Shown here: in pieces, positions 15,686-27,019 of the stretch
Layout: every line of letters starts with the position of its first letter
How positions within the stretch are numbered: the stretch's first letter is position 1
The notes under the pieces: model-generated
Database searches by the model: none
The model's input: only the letters and a program-made list of their open reading frames with translations
What the model was told of the DNA's origin: nothing
Source of the DNA: JAEELC01 sp963621965
GTDB taxonomy: Bacteria > Bacillota_I > Bacilli_A > Acholeplasmatales > Anaeroplasmataceae
Direction: 5' to 3'
Length of the DNA stretch: 29,836 nt
Assembly (NCBI GenBank): GCA_963621965.1
Contig: CAVFGN010000024.1
Span: forward strand, 1-29,836
Program-made: the position numbers and the translations under genes

Positions 15686-18600
15686 TTAATTATTTTTGTA
15701 TTTCGCAAGTCTAGTATAAAGTTCGCTTGTTTTTACACCCCAAATATCTAAACCATAAGATCCTGTACTTACTGTAAACTCTAGGTTAATTGTTTGAGGA
15801 ATGATTGATGAATAAGGTAAGAATGTCCCCTTTTCATTACTTCCCGGACTAGTTGATGTATCTAATTGGTTTGTCATATCACATGTTGCACTCGCAATAA
15901 AGCCGGAAGGCAAATCTAGATAGAACTTAAAGTACCCTTTTGGAAGTAATTGAAGTTCAAACTTCAATGTATAAACATAATATGTTTCACCGTCAATCTC
16001 TTTATTCTTATAATCATCAGTTTCACCTTTAACTAAATAACCAGAGATTTGTCTACTTGAATTAAATTTTTGATTGGTGTAAATATTTTCAGAAATTGTC
16101 ATATATACTTCGTCAAGTTCAAGATCACTTTTTGCGTATAAACTAACCGCAAACTTAATAGTGTTAGTAGAATCAACTATTGAGATATGGAAATATCTAA
16201 TATTACCTGTCGTAAAATCATCATGCAAACTTGATTCACTAAATACTAAGTATGATACATACCAGAAGTGATTACTCAAAGGATTACCTACATAATCCAT
16301 ATAAAGAGACTCATTATTATTCGTTGAACCTGTCACACTTGAAACTGCATATTTAACACTATTATAAGTGAAACTAGCCACATCACTACTTGTAGCACTT
16401 AATGTATTAAATGTAGATGAGTAAGTATAAATACTAGTTTCATAATCAGTCGGATCATATACTTTACTCCATTTATAATTTTCATCTAGTTCTACTAAAA
16501 ATACTTTCGTTTTAGTTTCACCACTTGAAACTGTATAAGTAAATGGAACATATAGATAAATATTATCGTGATTACTTAATATTGTACTATCAGAAACAGT
16601 TTGCTTTGAACCATATTCCTCTAACTTCTTTTTTGTTGTGTACTGATATATTTGTGCATGTTCTTCTATACCAAATGTAGGCGCATAGTATGACAAATCA
16701 ACTTCGTTTACTGTACCAATTGCAAAGTAGTCAGTATAAGAATAATCATCTGAATTTTGTGTATAGTTAATGGTTAAACCATCAACTGAAATTGCATTAT
16801 TAGTATTGTTAAACATATCAGTATATAACACGTCGCCTACGTCAAGATAAGAAGTACCTTCTTTTGATAATACAATTGCATTAGTGTTATTAAAATTGTT
16901 AGCTTTAATAGCTGTGGCTGTATTACCAATTGAAATAGCGGAATTTAGGAATGTTAAACGATTCAACAACGCATCTCGTGAATACCCTTTAATAATAAAC
17001 ATAGTAGGGAATGTGTATTCTCTAGTGTAAGTTTCCCCATCCCAAGTACCAGTATTTTTGTAAATATATTCATACTTAAATATATTAGGTTCAGTAGTAT
17101 CACTGATACTTGCAATAAAACCACCAATTGTTTGAATAATTGATGTATTGTTAGCTAGTGTATCATTTGATAAACTATATGATACATTAGTTCCTAATGT
17201 ATAAATATTATTCATCAAATATTTAATTCTGTATTCAGGATTATTTCCTCTATTATACATTACTACACTATAGTTTTTTTGATTACTAGAATTGTAAATT
17301 AAACTAGCTTCTTCTTGACTATTATAAGAAACACTATCAAAATTAAATACACTCTTATAAAGATTATCTTCAGCTACTAAATTACCATCCTTATAAATAT
17401 TTGCATAAGTTTCATTGTTACTATAAGGATTCTTCTCAACTAACTTATGAACATAAGTATTTGTTGTACTTTGATTTTCCGAAACAATAGTGTAAGTAAT
17501 TGTATAAGTAACTAGATTGCTTGTACTAACTGTGTAACTCTTTGTAATAGTTACATTTGCATTTGAAGAAACAGCAAAATCAGATAAATAAAACTCATCA
17601 CTTGTATAATCTTCAAAATTAGAAGAATTATAAGCTCGACCAAACAATATCTCACTTGTAAGTTCATAATTACTAAAGTTTGAAACTAAATCAGTGCCCT
17701 CAAATTCAAATTTTGTGATCGTTGCCAATTGATTCTTCTTCTTTTCGATAGTTAAAGAATTGTTATCAAGTTCTTCATATAAATTTAGTTTAAGTGATAA
17801 ACTACCACCAACGTGTGCTTCATCAATTAATATTGTAATAGTAGATTCTCCGTTTGTTTGAATACCATTATTTTTAACACTTGTATCTAAACTCCATTTA
17901 GCGCTTGTATCGTAGGCAAAAACGCCATTAATACTAAGTCTACTAGATACGTCATAATTATCAGGTAAATTAGATTTGACAGTTAAAACAACTGTTGAGC
18001 CTGTATAATCTATCGAAGTCTTATCAGATGTAAAACTTGTGATTTCAGTACTTTGAGGAACAAGTATAATATCGTAAGATGTATAAACTGTTGTATCTTC
18101 TGCGCTTACTAATATTGCGTCTTTCAAGATATAATTATTACCATCTTTAGTTGCGTTAGTAAAATCACTAGATTTAATTTGTGCGGTTGCACTTGAAGCA
18201 ATCTTCAAGCTATAGGACGCGTTAGAATTTGCGATTAATGTATCAATATAGGAAGACGGAATATAGTAAGTAATAGTTCCGTTTTGAGTATCAATTGTTG
18301 AATCGCTTGCGTATATTGAATAATCGCCAAATGTAATGATGGACTCGAAAATTTGAGTTGAAATAGATAATTTCAATTGCTTCATTTCGTATCTTATTGC
18401 GTAGTTAACTGAATTAGTATTAGAAATATCATAACTACTTGTTGTAGATTGGCCTGTTAAATCTCTCCAATACGAAGAAGTTTCATCACTTAAGACAAGA
18501 GTATCATCTTTAATAGTATAATTATAATCCATTGAGTTTAAATCAATATTATCAGGTATATACGTACCATTTTTATTGCCTAGGGTAGAGGCGAGTGCAA

Positions 18601-21600
18601 ATATACCGTAACTATCAAGGTTAGATGATCCACCTAGGTGAACAACAAAACTATCAAATTTATCAAAATCAATAGTTGAGTCACCTGTTATAAATTGATA
18701 TTTACCATCTTCATAAGAATTTAATAAAGTATATAGCATACTTGATTTAAGAGAATTATTCTTTGAGTTAGTTAAATAATCATTACCAATGTATGCGGCT
18801 ATAATGTTATCATCAGTTAAACTGTAAGATCCACTGTTATTTAACAATATCATCTTTTTAAATATATTTACTTTAGCATCATCAGGCGCATTTAGTAATA
18901 TATTTGAGTAATATGATTCGTCTAGTGAATCTAATAATTTAGCTAATACTGAAGAACTTGAATCGTTGTAGTCAGCATTTGCAAGTAATCTAATTATTTC
19001 TTTTAAATCAGTTTCATTAAAGTTAGAGTTATTAAATATATCATAAATCTTAGTTGTGCCGCTTGTAGTAGTAATTGTTGGGTAAATTACTTTCAATGTT
19101 TCAAGTAATTTACTAGATACATCTACACTTAATGTGTATTCCTTTAAATCAGTATAGTTTGTTATACCACTTAAAATTGTGGAACCATTAAATTTAACAG
19201 TTGTCGTGCTACTTGTAGTAATGTCATAAGTCTTCGCTTGATTTAAAACAATAATTTCGGATATTGTTGCATCACTTGTAGAGACAGTGTAGGTTTCCCC
19301 GTTCAAACCACTTATATAGAATGCTTTATAACCTGTTGTACTATTAAGTATGGTAGCATTCAAACTAACCGTTTCATCACTCGAATCGGTATAAGTCGTA
19401 GTGCCTTCAAGTTTTATTGGAATATCACTTACACCATTTGTTTTAACTAGGAGTATTGAACTAGAGGTTATAGAAATATTTTCCACTTTAGATGTTAATG
19501 TAGTTGAATCATAAACTTTGGTAATAAAATCTTTTGCTAAGATTTTATTTGCAAAAGTTGATAACTTTGTACCTGAAGCATAATAACTATCAAAATTATT
19601 TTCGATAGCTGATAAATCAGGATAATCATGAGTGTAGCTTGACTCATTTTGTCCAAGATCAAGATACAATACATAAGCACTTCTACTGCTACTACCACTA
19701 TCATCACGTGCTAATACGTATTCTTGTCCGGCTACTACAGGTATTTCAATGTAATATAATGTTTCTTTATTTAAACCTTCGTACATAGTACTATCATAAC
19801 TAACACCAGCATCAAAACTAGAAGCAGATGTTACTTGTGTAATAGTAGCTGATTTATCCGTTTTTGATGTTCTCGTAATTTTATATAATCCCGGTGCATC
19901 TATGTACTTATCAGTATAAACAACCATTTTTAAAATACCATTAATTTGAGGAATAAAATATAAAGATTTTTGTGGAAGAACCCAATCTGTCGCATCTTCT
20001 CCTGCAATATATGGTGTTCCTAAAGTATTATCTTTACTTAATGTTATACCCTTTTTAAAATCATCATTAGAGCTTGTTGATGAGAATGATAATGCATGAT
20101 ATTTAGAATTTGTCGAAGCTAAAGTCGAATCTAATGTGGTTTTAATATCATTTGAAGGAGTTATTGCTTCATCACTAGTCTTATTATCACTTGTCACTCT
20201 CTTATATATAGTATAACTTCCTTTAAAACTGTTAGTAAGTTCGTAAGTTTTTAATGCGTTATTAGAACCTGTAAAATAACCTATGTTGTTACTTGTAGCA
20301 GTGATTTTATCATTTTCTGTATTTAAAGGATAAACATATGTTTCCTTTGGATATGCACTTGAACCATTAGCAAACCAATTAGCATAATTTGTAGTATCTG
20401 CTAATTCTCTCATATTAGTATCAACTGTGTTAAAATCAACTGATTTACCGAATGTGGCAGTCGCATTATCATATGCATCTTGATCAAAATAATCTATAAA
20501 TTCACTATATGTTAAATCATCAAGTTTACTTAAATACTCTAAATCGGTCTCATTTACACTATTAATTATTGAGACAATTTCACTAGCTGTTATCTCGGTA
20601 TTTTGTGTTTTTAAGTAAGATACATAGGTGTATAAATAATAAGTAAAATCAGGGTTACTAATAGTTGTACCCGAGTCATTGTCGTAATCAGAATAATCTG
20701 TTAAAACGATTTTTAATAGTTTTATAAATGCTTCTTTATTACCTGAGGCTAAAAACGCTAAATTTTGTTTATTCGTATAAGTTTTTGCGCCAACTAAAGC
20801 TTCTAATTTTAGATACAAATTAGTAATACTTGTGTCAGTAGAATCACTATAACTTATATTTTTTAGATTAGTCTCGCTATCTAAAGAAACTAAGTTTGTT
20901 ACAACTTCTATTGCAAAATCTGTACCAATCAAAGATGTAGCTAAAAATGTAAGAGATGCGTAATTTGATGATGTGAAATCATTGTTTGAAGCGTATTCAC
21001 TAAGCGCCTTTAATACTGCAGTTTTGCCTTGAGTTGTACTTAATATTTCAGTCATAATTGCAGAGATTACGTTAACCTCATCTGGGTCGCTTGCACCACT
21101 TGATTTACCTTTTGTGCGCACACCATCAAGTTTAACTAAATCATCAATTGTGTAATATGTGTATTCAGTTGTTTGAACACCTACATAAGATCCTTCAAAC
21201 GCAGATTGAGTTTGTAAGGTTTGTGCTGTTAAATAAACACCAATTACTTTGTTATTTGTATACCAAATAGAAACAGGATACCAAATACCAGTGTATACTT
21301 GGCTTGTCGCATATCCAGTAATATATTTATCTAAAAGTTCTTTATGAGCGTCTGTTGTACTAACATTACTAATAGTGGAATTATTATTGTATGAACTATA
21401 ATTTTCAAAATCAAAACCATCAACTATATACTCGCCAGTATTAGTATTCTTTTGTAACATATTCTTTACATCGTCAGGCTTATTTGTAATTACATAGTCG
21501 GATACCCATTGGTTAGATGAGGAACCATTACTTGAACCATTAGAATAAGCAGTATTCCAATAATAAGTACCTGTTGATGCAGTAGTAGACTGAGAATTTG

Positions 21601-24600
21601 ATTGGTTAATATACTCTGTTCTAATGTTCTCATTTAATGATAAGAAAAACGGTGCATAAAAGTTTTTGTTTGAAGTTATTTTAGTCGCATTATAAATATC
21701 ACTATTATAATTACTATTATCACTAAATGATGCATCTATACTAAGTAGATTACCTTTTGCAGTAAACGGACCATAATAGTAAGTTGAATCAGATACAATA
21801 GAGTCAGGTGTGTAGATAAATCTATTATATACACTACCAGTTGCACTTGTTTCAATAGTAATACCACTTGTACTATTTACACCATTAGTTTTAGTACTAG
21901 GCGAATCTTGTGTTTGATACGTTGAATTGTACTCTGTAGCACGTGCAATTAACGAATTATAGTTAGTAGATGAAGTAGGGTCAGTATGTACACTAAACAA
22001 GCCACTAGAATCTGTTATATACGTTTTAAATGAATTGATATTTTTTACAATATTCCAAAGTTCAGTATAATCTTTTGTTATAGTTACACTTGAACCATTA
22101 ATATATTCACTAGCAGAATAGTCAGTATAACTATCAGTAATTTTTGTTGTATCAAACGTAGTCTCATACTTCTTAAAACCTTTGTTTAAAATACTTAATA
22201 GAGATTCGTTTGAACTTAAATTATTATTAGTTAAAATATTTTGATATATTTCTTTAGCAGTTGTACTATTATTTGATAAATAATCATAAAATTTTAGTAC
22301 ATCACTAGTTGAACCCAAACTTGATTCAAGTATTGTTTTATACATTTCATAAAGTGCATCTTCACTATATCCACTAAGTAGTGTATTAACTAAATTATAA
22401 ATATTAATGTGATAATACTCTCCAGTCGTATCATTAAACAAAGGATCGATTAGTGAACTATCTACAGAGTCTAGATAATTAGTTATTATAGTCCTTAATT
22501 CACTAGTAGAAATACTAGAAAGCACGGAATTAATTTGAGTTTGAACAAGTGTATAGTTAGTATCTTCACCCGATACTACTTTAGCTAAAACTTCATCATA
22601 TAATAATTTTTGAATTAGTTCCTTATAATTAACACTAGACTCATCCATATAAGATAAAATTTGTTCAACAATAGAAGTGCGAATAGATGAATATACACTT
22701 GATGTATAAGTAGATTCAAATAAGAAATATTTTATAATATCACTATTTTTATCGCTTAATTCACCATTTTTTACAATTTCAACAATCGCATTTTCAAGAA
22801 CTGTAGAATCAATATTATCTGTCCATGTTGTGCTTGAATAATCTACGATAAGCTCTGTCGAAGAATCATAAGCACCATTTTTAACAAATGTAGACATCAT
22901 ACTAACATTTTTAGCTAGTTCTTCTGCCGCATCCAAATAAGCTTGTGTTCTCCAACCGATTTTTTCAATTAGATAAGTATTAACTTTGTCATAGTTAATA
23001 AAACTAAAGTATTCACTGATGTAGGAATCAGTTTGATAAGTTGAGTAATCAATAACTGAAGTGTCCCCATTTATTGCTTTTCTAAAGATAAAATCTTTAG
23101 AGAATACACCGACATTTCCGGCACTATCACTAACATTAGACATTGGTGCATACTCTATGCTACTAGAGGCAAATGTATCGTTTGCATCCCTTGTTGTAAT
23201 AAATGTATCTGTGTTTATTGTAGTTGTATTTAATTGGTTGCCTGATTGACATATGTTTTGACTTTGACAGAAATTAAGAACATACCTAATAGTGAGTTTT
23301 GCTTTGTTTCCGCTTGCAAAGTCAATCAAGCCAAACATAGCACCCGCATAATAATACTTTGATCCTTGATAAGTACCATTTTGATTATCTAAGAATGTAG
23401 CATTAAGTGAATTTATATCGCTTTGTGTTGCATTTATAACTGTACTACCATTTGTATTATAGCGTTCAAATATATTGATATTACCATAGTTAATTGTATT
23501 AGCTAAATAGAATGTATTAGAGTCATAATTTAAATCGAATGCGCCTATAATTGAGCCGACTACTTCACTTGAGTATACATTACCGTAATTTAATACGTTT
23601 ACTATATTTAGGGCACCATAAGCTAGTATACCACCACTATATGTATAAGGGCTACTTATTGTGTTTCTTGCTTTATTTGCAAGTCCTGAGAAAGCTAAAA
23701 CTGTACCATAATTGATAGTAAATGCAATTACTTCATCGATGTTTGAAGTACTTGTATTATTTATACATACAATACCTGAAACATATGTTTTATAGTAACT
23801 TGTATTAGTTATTTCGTTAGCCATACTAATACATTTAATAGTACCATTATTTGCACTGTTTTTAATCATCGCATACTTTCCGTCAAGCATACAAGATATA
23901 CCTGAAACCATATATGTAACATTAGTCGATGCAAATTCAAAGATACTTACATCTCCTAGGTTAAATGTATTTGTAATAATACCTTTGTTTATGTATGTAA
24001 TACCACTTAGATTAACATCACCTTTAAAATACACGCTTGATGTTTGTGATGTATTTGACGTGACATCAGTTGTATTATCTCCGCTAGTTGCAGTGTCTGT
24101 AGTGTCTACACCACTAGATGTAACAGTTAAATCACCATTATTTATAACGTTGTCTAAATTACCCACTTCTTCTTTGTTAAATGTTTGTGATAATGGGTTT
24201 TGCGAATTGCTAGAATCTTCAGCTTTATTATATAGACAGATACCTGCTATATACAAATCTAAATATACATTGTCACTTGCATTTTCAGTAAATGTAATGT
24301 CTCCACCATTATATAAATTAGAAGCATTTTTTTGGCTTGATAATTCATAAATTAAACCTGTTGCTTCAAGTTTATAATTAGTTGAATTATTTTGACTGAC
24401 AGAATTACTAATATTAAATACTAAATTACCTTCATTTGAGATATTCTTATAATCAATATATTCACCTTGCGCAATTCCAGCGATTTTTAAATCACTAGTA
24501 ATCGAGTTAGTAGTAGAAAACTCTATATTTCTTAAATTATATATATTTTCTAAAGTAACACTAAAGTTAGTACTTCCACCAATATTATTAATCAAACCAC

Positions 24601-27007
24601 TATATGAGCTAACTTTCGAGATATCAATAGTTTGACTATCTAGTTTAGTTTGATATTTATCTGTTCCTTTTGTTTTGTTGTATAGTTCATTATATGAAAG
24701 ATTATATACATATTTAATACGTGATATAAATTTATTCTTTGAATTAATATTAATTCCACTAGTATAGTAAGTATTAGAACTACCACTTAATAAATTAATA
24801 TTAGATCTGTTCGCTATACCTGATATATCAAATAATTCAATTGAGTCACTTCTTTTGTAAACTGAAGCAGTTATAGAACCACTCGCAGTAGAAGTTGTTT
24901 TTATATCAGCGTTTAGTATACCTGAGACATAAGTATCATTTGTATTTGCATATACATTTATTGTTCCTTGATTTACGAGCGAATATAGTTCACTATTTAC
25001 TCCAAGTAATCTACCAATAATACCTGAGACATATAAATTATTATAAAGAACACTAGAACTTGTACCAACATTTAATGTTCCAACATATTCAAGTTCATAA
25101 ACATTATTAGTATAACCAGCACCAATTACACCACCAACTGCATAATTAGCACTTGCGCCGCAGTTTAGGGTAATATTTAGGGCACTTAATGATGTGTAAA
25201 TATCACTTCTTGTATCATCTAGATATCCAACAAGACCCCCAATAGCAATACCCTGCATTAATGTAGTAGTATTACTGTAATTTGAATTTGCTTCAAAAGT
25301 CGCATTACCTGCACTAGTTACATTATTAATATTAGCCTCACTAGTAACGCCTGCTATAGAACCAAAGTAGTATTCATTTAGTTTATTAGTACTTGCTGAT
25401 GTTAAGCTTTTCACATAAGTGTTAACATCATTAACAGTTGCAGTTTCAAGATACCCAGAAACTAAACCTATACTTTTTACATTGCTTGACTCTTTAACAT
25501 TTGATAAAGAGATTGAATCATAATATATATTTAAATTTTTAATAGTTCCTGTTAAATAAGGAAACAATCCGTAAGCATCAATACCAAGAGTTGTAGTAGT
25601 TCTCTCACTTGAGATAATATTTGCGTTATATATTGTAGGGTAATTATTCTTCTCTCCACTTACTAAAACAACGCTAGATTCTTTTTGATACTCTTCTCCT
25701 GTGATAGTCGCATCAATAGCATGCGTATATGTAATTGCATTAGCTGGTATTTGAGATAAATCAATATCAGCTTTTATACTATAAGTTAGGGCATTAGTAG
25801 CAAAATAAGCATTCGCATTAAATAAATTAAACATTAGCACAAAATCATCACTATTTTCGATATATACAGTGTTTCCATTATACTTTATAGTTCTTCCAAT
25901 AGGTAATTCATTTGTAAAATAATCTGATAGTTTATTTTGTTTAGTTGTTTTAACGCTCCAAGACGAATTATCAATAAACTTATTATTTAATTCTTCTATA
26001 CTTTTAACTAAAGTACCAGGATAATTAGTACCAGATTTATCTTTAACGTTTGTTATATTTAAGAAAACGAAATAGAATGCTCCATCTTCTGCAAACTTAA
26101 AGTTAGAACTTGAAAAATCTATTGCATTATTTAGAAAATAGAATGAACTAAGAGTTCCATTATTTGTTAAACAAACATCCGCAAATTCAATAATATCTGT
26201 ACAATTTATATCAAATATAGAATTAATAGCTATATAACCATCCTTGATTGTTCCACTACTTGTATTATTAGCACAAATACCAGCTACACGGTATCCACCA
26301 AGGGCTGTAATACCAGAACCTTCGTTTATAGTTTTGCTTAATTGTTTTACATAAACATGTTCTATATTACCACTGTTTTCTCCGCATACATTTGCAATAC
26401 CAGTATTTGAAATAGAGGTAATAAGACTAGTAATTGAGATATTGTTATCAATTAAACCAAAATTTTTAATAGTTCCACTGTTTTTAGCAAACATGGCAAA
26501 ATATTCTTGATTATCATAATTTTCCTTATTTGCACTATTGATAATTAATATCTTTAAATTAGATATATCATATCCATTACCATCAAATGTACCACTAAAT
26601 GTTAAAGTAGTATTAGAACTTTGCCATCCGATTGGATAAAAGTTATTATTAGTAGAACTATAATTAATATTACATAATAATTTATAATTATAATTTAGAT
26701 AAGTTCTATCTGTATAACATTTATATGAGAATTGATAAAGTTCGTCTGCAGTTGAGATAGTTATAGTTTTGTCAATTAGTGTCATACTAGTTGTAATATC
26801 ACTTATTGATATTTCATCAGAATTTGAGGTGTATTCAGTCTCAACTATTTCTTTTTGCGAACCACTATAGAGTTCTTTGTGAGCTGCAAAACTAGGGTCT
26901 TGAACAATTATATTTTTAGTTGTTAAGACTAAAACAAGAGAAAATAGTAAAAATATACTAGTAATAAATAAACAAATTTTTTTAAAAATAGATTTATTAA
27001 GTTTCAT
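15686..27007 (-). CDS. Giant 3773-aa secreted beta-solenoid protein
   Basis: One unbroken 11.3-kb frame, 38% of the window. Residues 1-30 are a basic start plus hydrophobic segment (signal peptide or anchor; possible cleavage near PSFA-AHKE). Residues about 70-1250 are a GLUG-like beta-solenoid with recurring turns such as FDGNGYDISNL, NSGTIKNFGLI, VSGIIG, INNGDLTV, NYGNINIF. Then come alpha-helical blocks (about 1340-1610, 1950-2105, 2640-2770) between beta-rich parts, one of which (about 2350-2450; YYIEIPVVAGQEYVLARDD) looks like a small beta-sandwich. It is rich in Ser, Thr, Asn, Tyr and Asp and very poor in Cys. There is no LPxTG or C-terminal membrane anchor. The end reads GSYGLDIWGVKTSEL, similar to the end of the 422-aa neighbour. 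It is the last gene of a c-di-GMP riboswitch operon, 12 bases after the 422-aa gene, with SD AAGGGAG. Likely a surface adhesin or matrix protein; function inferred. Confidence 0.92.
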   Translation of the reverse strand: MKLNKSIFKKICLFITSIFLLFSLVLVLTTKNIIVQDPSFAAHKELYSGSQKEIVETEYTSNSDEISISDITTSMTLIDKTITISTADELYQFSYKCYTDRTYLNYNYKLLCNINYSSTNNNFYPIGWQSSNTTLTFSGTFDGNGYDISNLKILIINSANKENYDNQEYFAMFAKNSGTIKNFGLIDNNISITSLITSISNTGIANVCGENSGNIEHVYVKQLSKTINEGSGITALGGYRVAGICANNTSSGTIKDGYIAINSIFDINCTDIIEFADVCLTNNGTLSSFYFLNNAIDFSSSNFKFAEDGAFYFVFLNITNVKDKSGTNYPGTLVKSIEELNNKFIDNSSWSVKTTKQNKLSDYFTNELPIGRTIKYNGNTVYIENSDDFVLMFNLFNANAYFATNALTYSIKADIDLSQIPANAITYTHAIDATITGEEYQKESSVVLVSGEKNNYPTIYNANIISSERTTTTLGIDAYGLFPYLTGTIKNLNIYYDSISLSNVKESSNVKSIGLVSGYLETATVNDVNTYVKSLTSASTNKLNEYYFGSIAGVTSEANINNVTSAGNATFEANSNYSNTTTLMQGIAIGGLVGYLDDTRSDIYTSLSALNITLNCGASANYAVGGVIGAGYTNNVYELEYVGTLNVGTSSSVLYNNLYVSGIIGRLLGVNSELYSLVNQGTINVYANTNDTYVSGILNADIKTTSTASGSITASVYKRSDSIELFDISGIANRSNINLLSGSSNTYYTSGININSKNKFISRIKYVYNLSYNELYNKTKGTDKYQTKLDSQTIDISKVSSYSGLINNIGGSTNFSVTLENIYNLRNIEFSTTNSITSDLKIAGIAQGEYIDYKNISNEGNLVFNISNSVSQNNSTNYKLEATGLIYELSSQKNASNLYNGGDITFTENASDNVYLDLYIAGICLYNKAEDSSNSQNPLSQTFNKEEVGNLDNVINNGDLTVTSSGVDTTDTATSGDNTTDVTSNTSQTSSVYFKGDVNLSGITYINKGIITNTFNLGDVSIFEFASTNVTYMVSGISCMLDGKYAMIKNSANNGTIKCISMANEITNTSYYKTYVSGIVCINNTSTSNIDEVIAFTINYGTVLAFSGLANKARNTISSPYTYSGGILAYGALNIVNVLNYGNVYSSEVVGSIIGAFDLNYDSNTFYLANTINYGNINIFERYNTNGSTVINATQSDINSLNATFLDNQNGTYQGSKYYYAGAMFGLIDFASGNKAKLTIRYVLNFCQSQNICQSGNQLNTTTINTDTFITTRDANDTFASSSIEYAPMSNVSDSAGNVGVFSKDFIFRKAINGDTSVIDYSTYQTDSYISEYFSFINYDKVNTYLIEKIGWRTQAYLDAAEELAKNVSMMSTFVKNGAYDSSTELIVDYSSTTWTDNIDSTVLENAIVEIVKNGELSDKNSDIIKYFLFESTYTSSVYSSIRTSIVEQILSYMDESSVNYKELIQKLLYDEVLAKVVSGEDTNYTLVQTQINSVLSSISTSELRTIITNYLDSVDSSLIDPLFNDTTGEYYHINIYNLVNTLLSGYSEDALYEMYKTILESSLGSTSDVLKFYDYLSNNSTTAKEIYQNILTNNNLSSNESLLSILNKGFKKYETTFDTTKITDSYTDYSASEYINGSSVTITKDYTELWNIVKNINSFKTYITDSSGLFSVHTDPTSSTNYNSLIARATEYNSTYQTQDSPSTKTNGVNSTSGITIETSATGSVYNRFIYTPDSIVSDSTYYYGPFTAKGNLLSIDASFSDNSNYNSDIYNATKITSNKNFYAPFFLSLNENIRTEYINQSNSQSTTASTGTYYWNTAYSNGSSNGSSSNQWVSDYVITNKPDDVKNMLQKNTNTGEYIVDGFDFENYSSYNNNSTISNVSTTDAHKELLDKYITGYATSQVYTGIWYPVSIWYTNNKVIGVYLTAQTLQTQSAFEGSYVGVQTTEYTYYTIDDLVKLDGVRTKGKSSGASDPDEVNVISAIMTEILSTTQGKTAVLKALSEYASNNDFTSSNYASLTFLATSLIGTDFAIEVVTNLVSLDSETNLKNISYSDSTDTSITNLYLKLEALVGAKTYTNKQNLAFLASGNKEAFIKLLKIVLTDYSDYDNDSGTTISNPDFTYYLYTYVSYLKTQNTEITASEIVSIINSVNETDLEYLSKLDDLTYSEFIDYFDQDAYDNATATFGKSVDFNTVDTNMRELADTTNYANWFANGSSAYPKETYVYPLNTENDKITATSNNIGYFTGSNNALKTYELTNSFKGSYTIYKRVTSDNKTSDEAITPSNDIKTTLDSTLASTNSKYHALSFSSTSSNDDFKKGITLSKDNTLGTPYIAGEDATDWVLPQKSLYFIPQINGILKMVVYTDKYIDAPGLYKITRTSKTDKSATITQVTSASSFDAGVSYDSTMYEGLNKETLYYIEIPVVAGQEYVLARDDSGSSSRSAYVLYLDLGQNESSYTHDYPDLSAIENNFDSYYASGTKLSTFANKILAKDFITKVYDSTTLTSKVENISITSSSILLVKTNGVSDIPIKLEGTTTYTDSSDETVSLNATILNSTTGYKAFYISGLNGETYTVSTSDATISEIIVLNQAKTYDITTSSTTTVKFNGSTILSGITNYTDLKEYTLSVDVSSKLLETLKVIYPTITTTSGTTKIYDIFNNSNFNETDLKEIIRLLANADYNDSSSSVLAKLLDSLDESYYSNILLNAPDDAKVNIFKKMILLNNSGSYSLTDDNIIAAYIGNDYLTNSKNNSLKSSMLYTLLNSYEDGKYQFITGDSTIDFDKFDSFVVHLGGSSNLDSYGIFALASTLGNKNGTYIPDNIDLNSMDYNYTIKDDTLVLSDETSSYWRDLTGQSTTSSYDISNTNSVNYAIRYEMKQLKLSISTQIFESIITFGDYSIYASDSTIDTQNGTITYYIPSSYIDTLIANSNASYSLKIASSATAQIKSSDFTNATKDGNNYILKDAILVSAEDTTVYTSYDIILVPQSTEITSFTSDKTSIDYTGSTVVLTVKSNLPDNYDVSSRLSINGVFAYDTSAKWSLDTSVKNNGIQTNGESTITILIDEAHVGGSLSLKLNLYEELDNNSLTIEKKKNQLATITKFEFEGTDLVSNFSNYELTSEILFGRAYNSSNFEDYTSDEFYLSDFAVSSNANVTITKSYTVSTSNLVTYTITYTIVSENQSTTNTYVHKLVEKNPYSNNETYANIYKDGNLVAEDNLYKSVFNFDSVSYNSQEEASLIYNSSNQKNYSVVMYNRGNNPEYRIKYLMNNIYTLGTNVSYSLSNDTLANNTSIIQTIGGFIASISDTTEPNIFKYEYIYKNTGTWDGETYTREYTFPTMFIIKGYSRDALLNRLTFLNSAISIGNTATAIKANNFNNTNAIVLSKEGTSYLDVGDVLYTDMFNNTNNAISVDGLTINYTQNSDDYSYTDYFAIGTVNEVDLSYYAPTFGIEEHAQIYQYTTKKKLEEYGSKQTVSDSTILSNHDNIYLYVPFTYTVSSGETKTKVFLVELDENYKWSKVYDPTDYETSIYTYSSTFNTLSATSSDVASFTYNSVKYAVSSVTGSTNNNESLYMDYVGNPLSNHFWYVSYLVFSESSLHDDFTTGNIRYFHISIVDSTNTIKFAVSLYAKSDLELDEVYMTISENIYTNQKFNSSRQISGYLVKGETDDYKNKEIDGETYYVYTLKFELQLLPKGYFKFYLDLPSGFIASATCDMTNQLDTSTSPGSNEKGTFLPYSSIIPQTINLEFTVSTGSYGLDIWGVKTSELYTRLAKYKNN

Positions 27008-27019
27008 ATTTTCTCCCTT

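Noticed and set aside
15514..15708. 64-codon minus-strand frame overlapping the end of the giant gene
   Set aside because: Its first third is the sequence of the 13-bp operon terminator and poly-T, it has no ribosome site of its own, and it resembles no family.
23985..24350. 121-codon plus-strand frame inside the giant gene
   Set aside because: Antisense shadow: low-complexity Val/Leu/Ser composition, no SD, fully within the coding frame of the giant protein.
23220..26830. CRISPR or DNA-level tandem repeat in the solenoid region
   Set aside because: The repetition is at protein-motif level only; spacing and bases are too irregular for an array.
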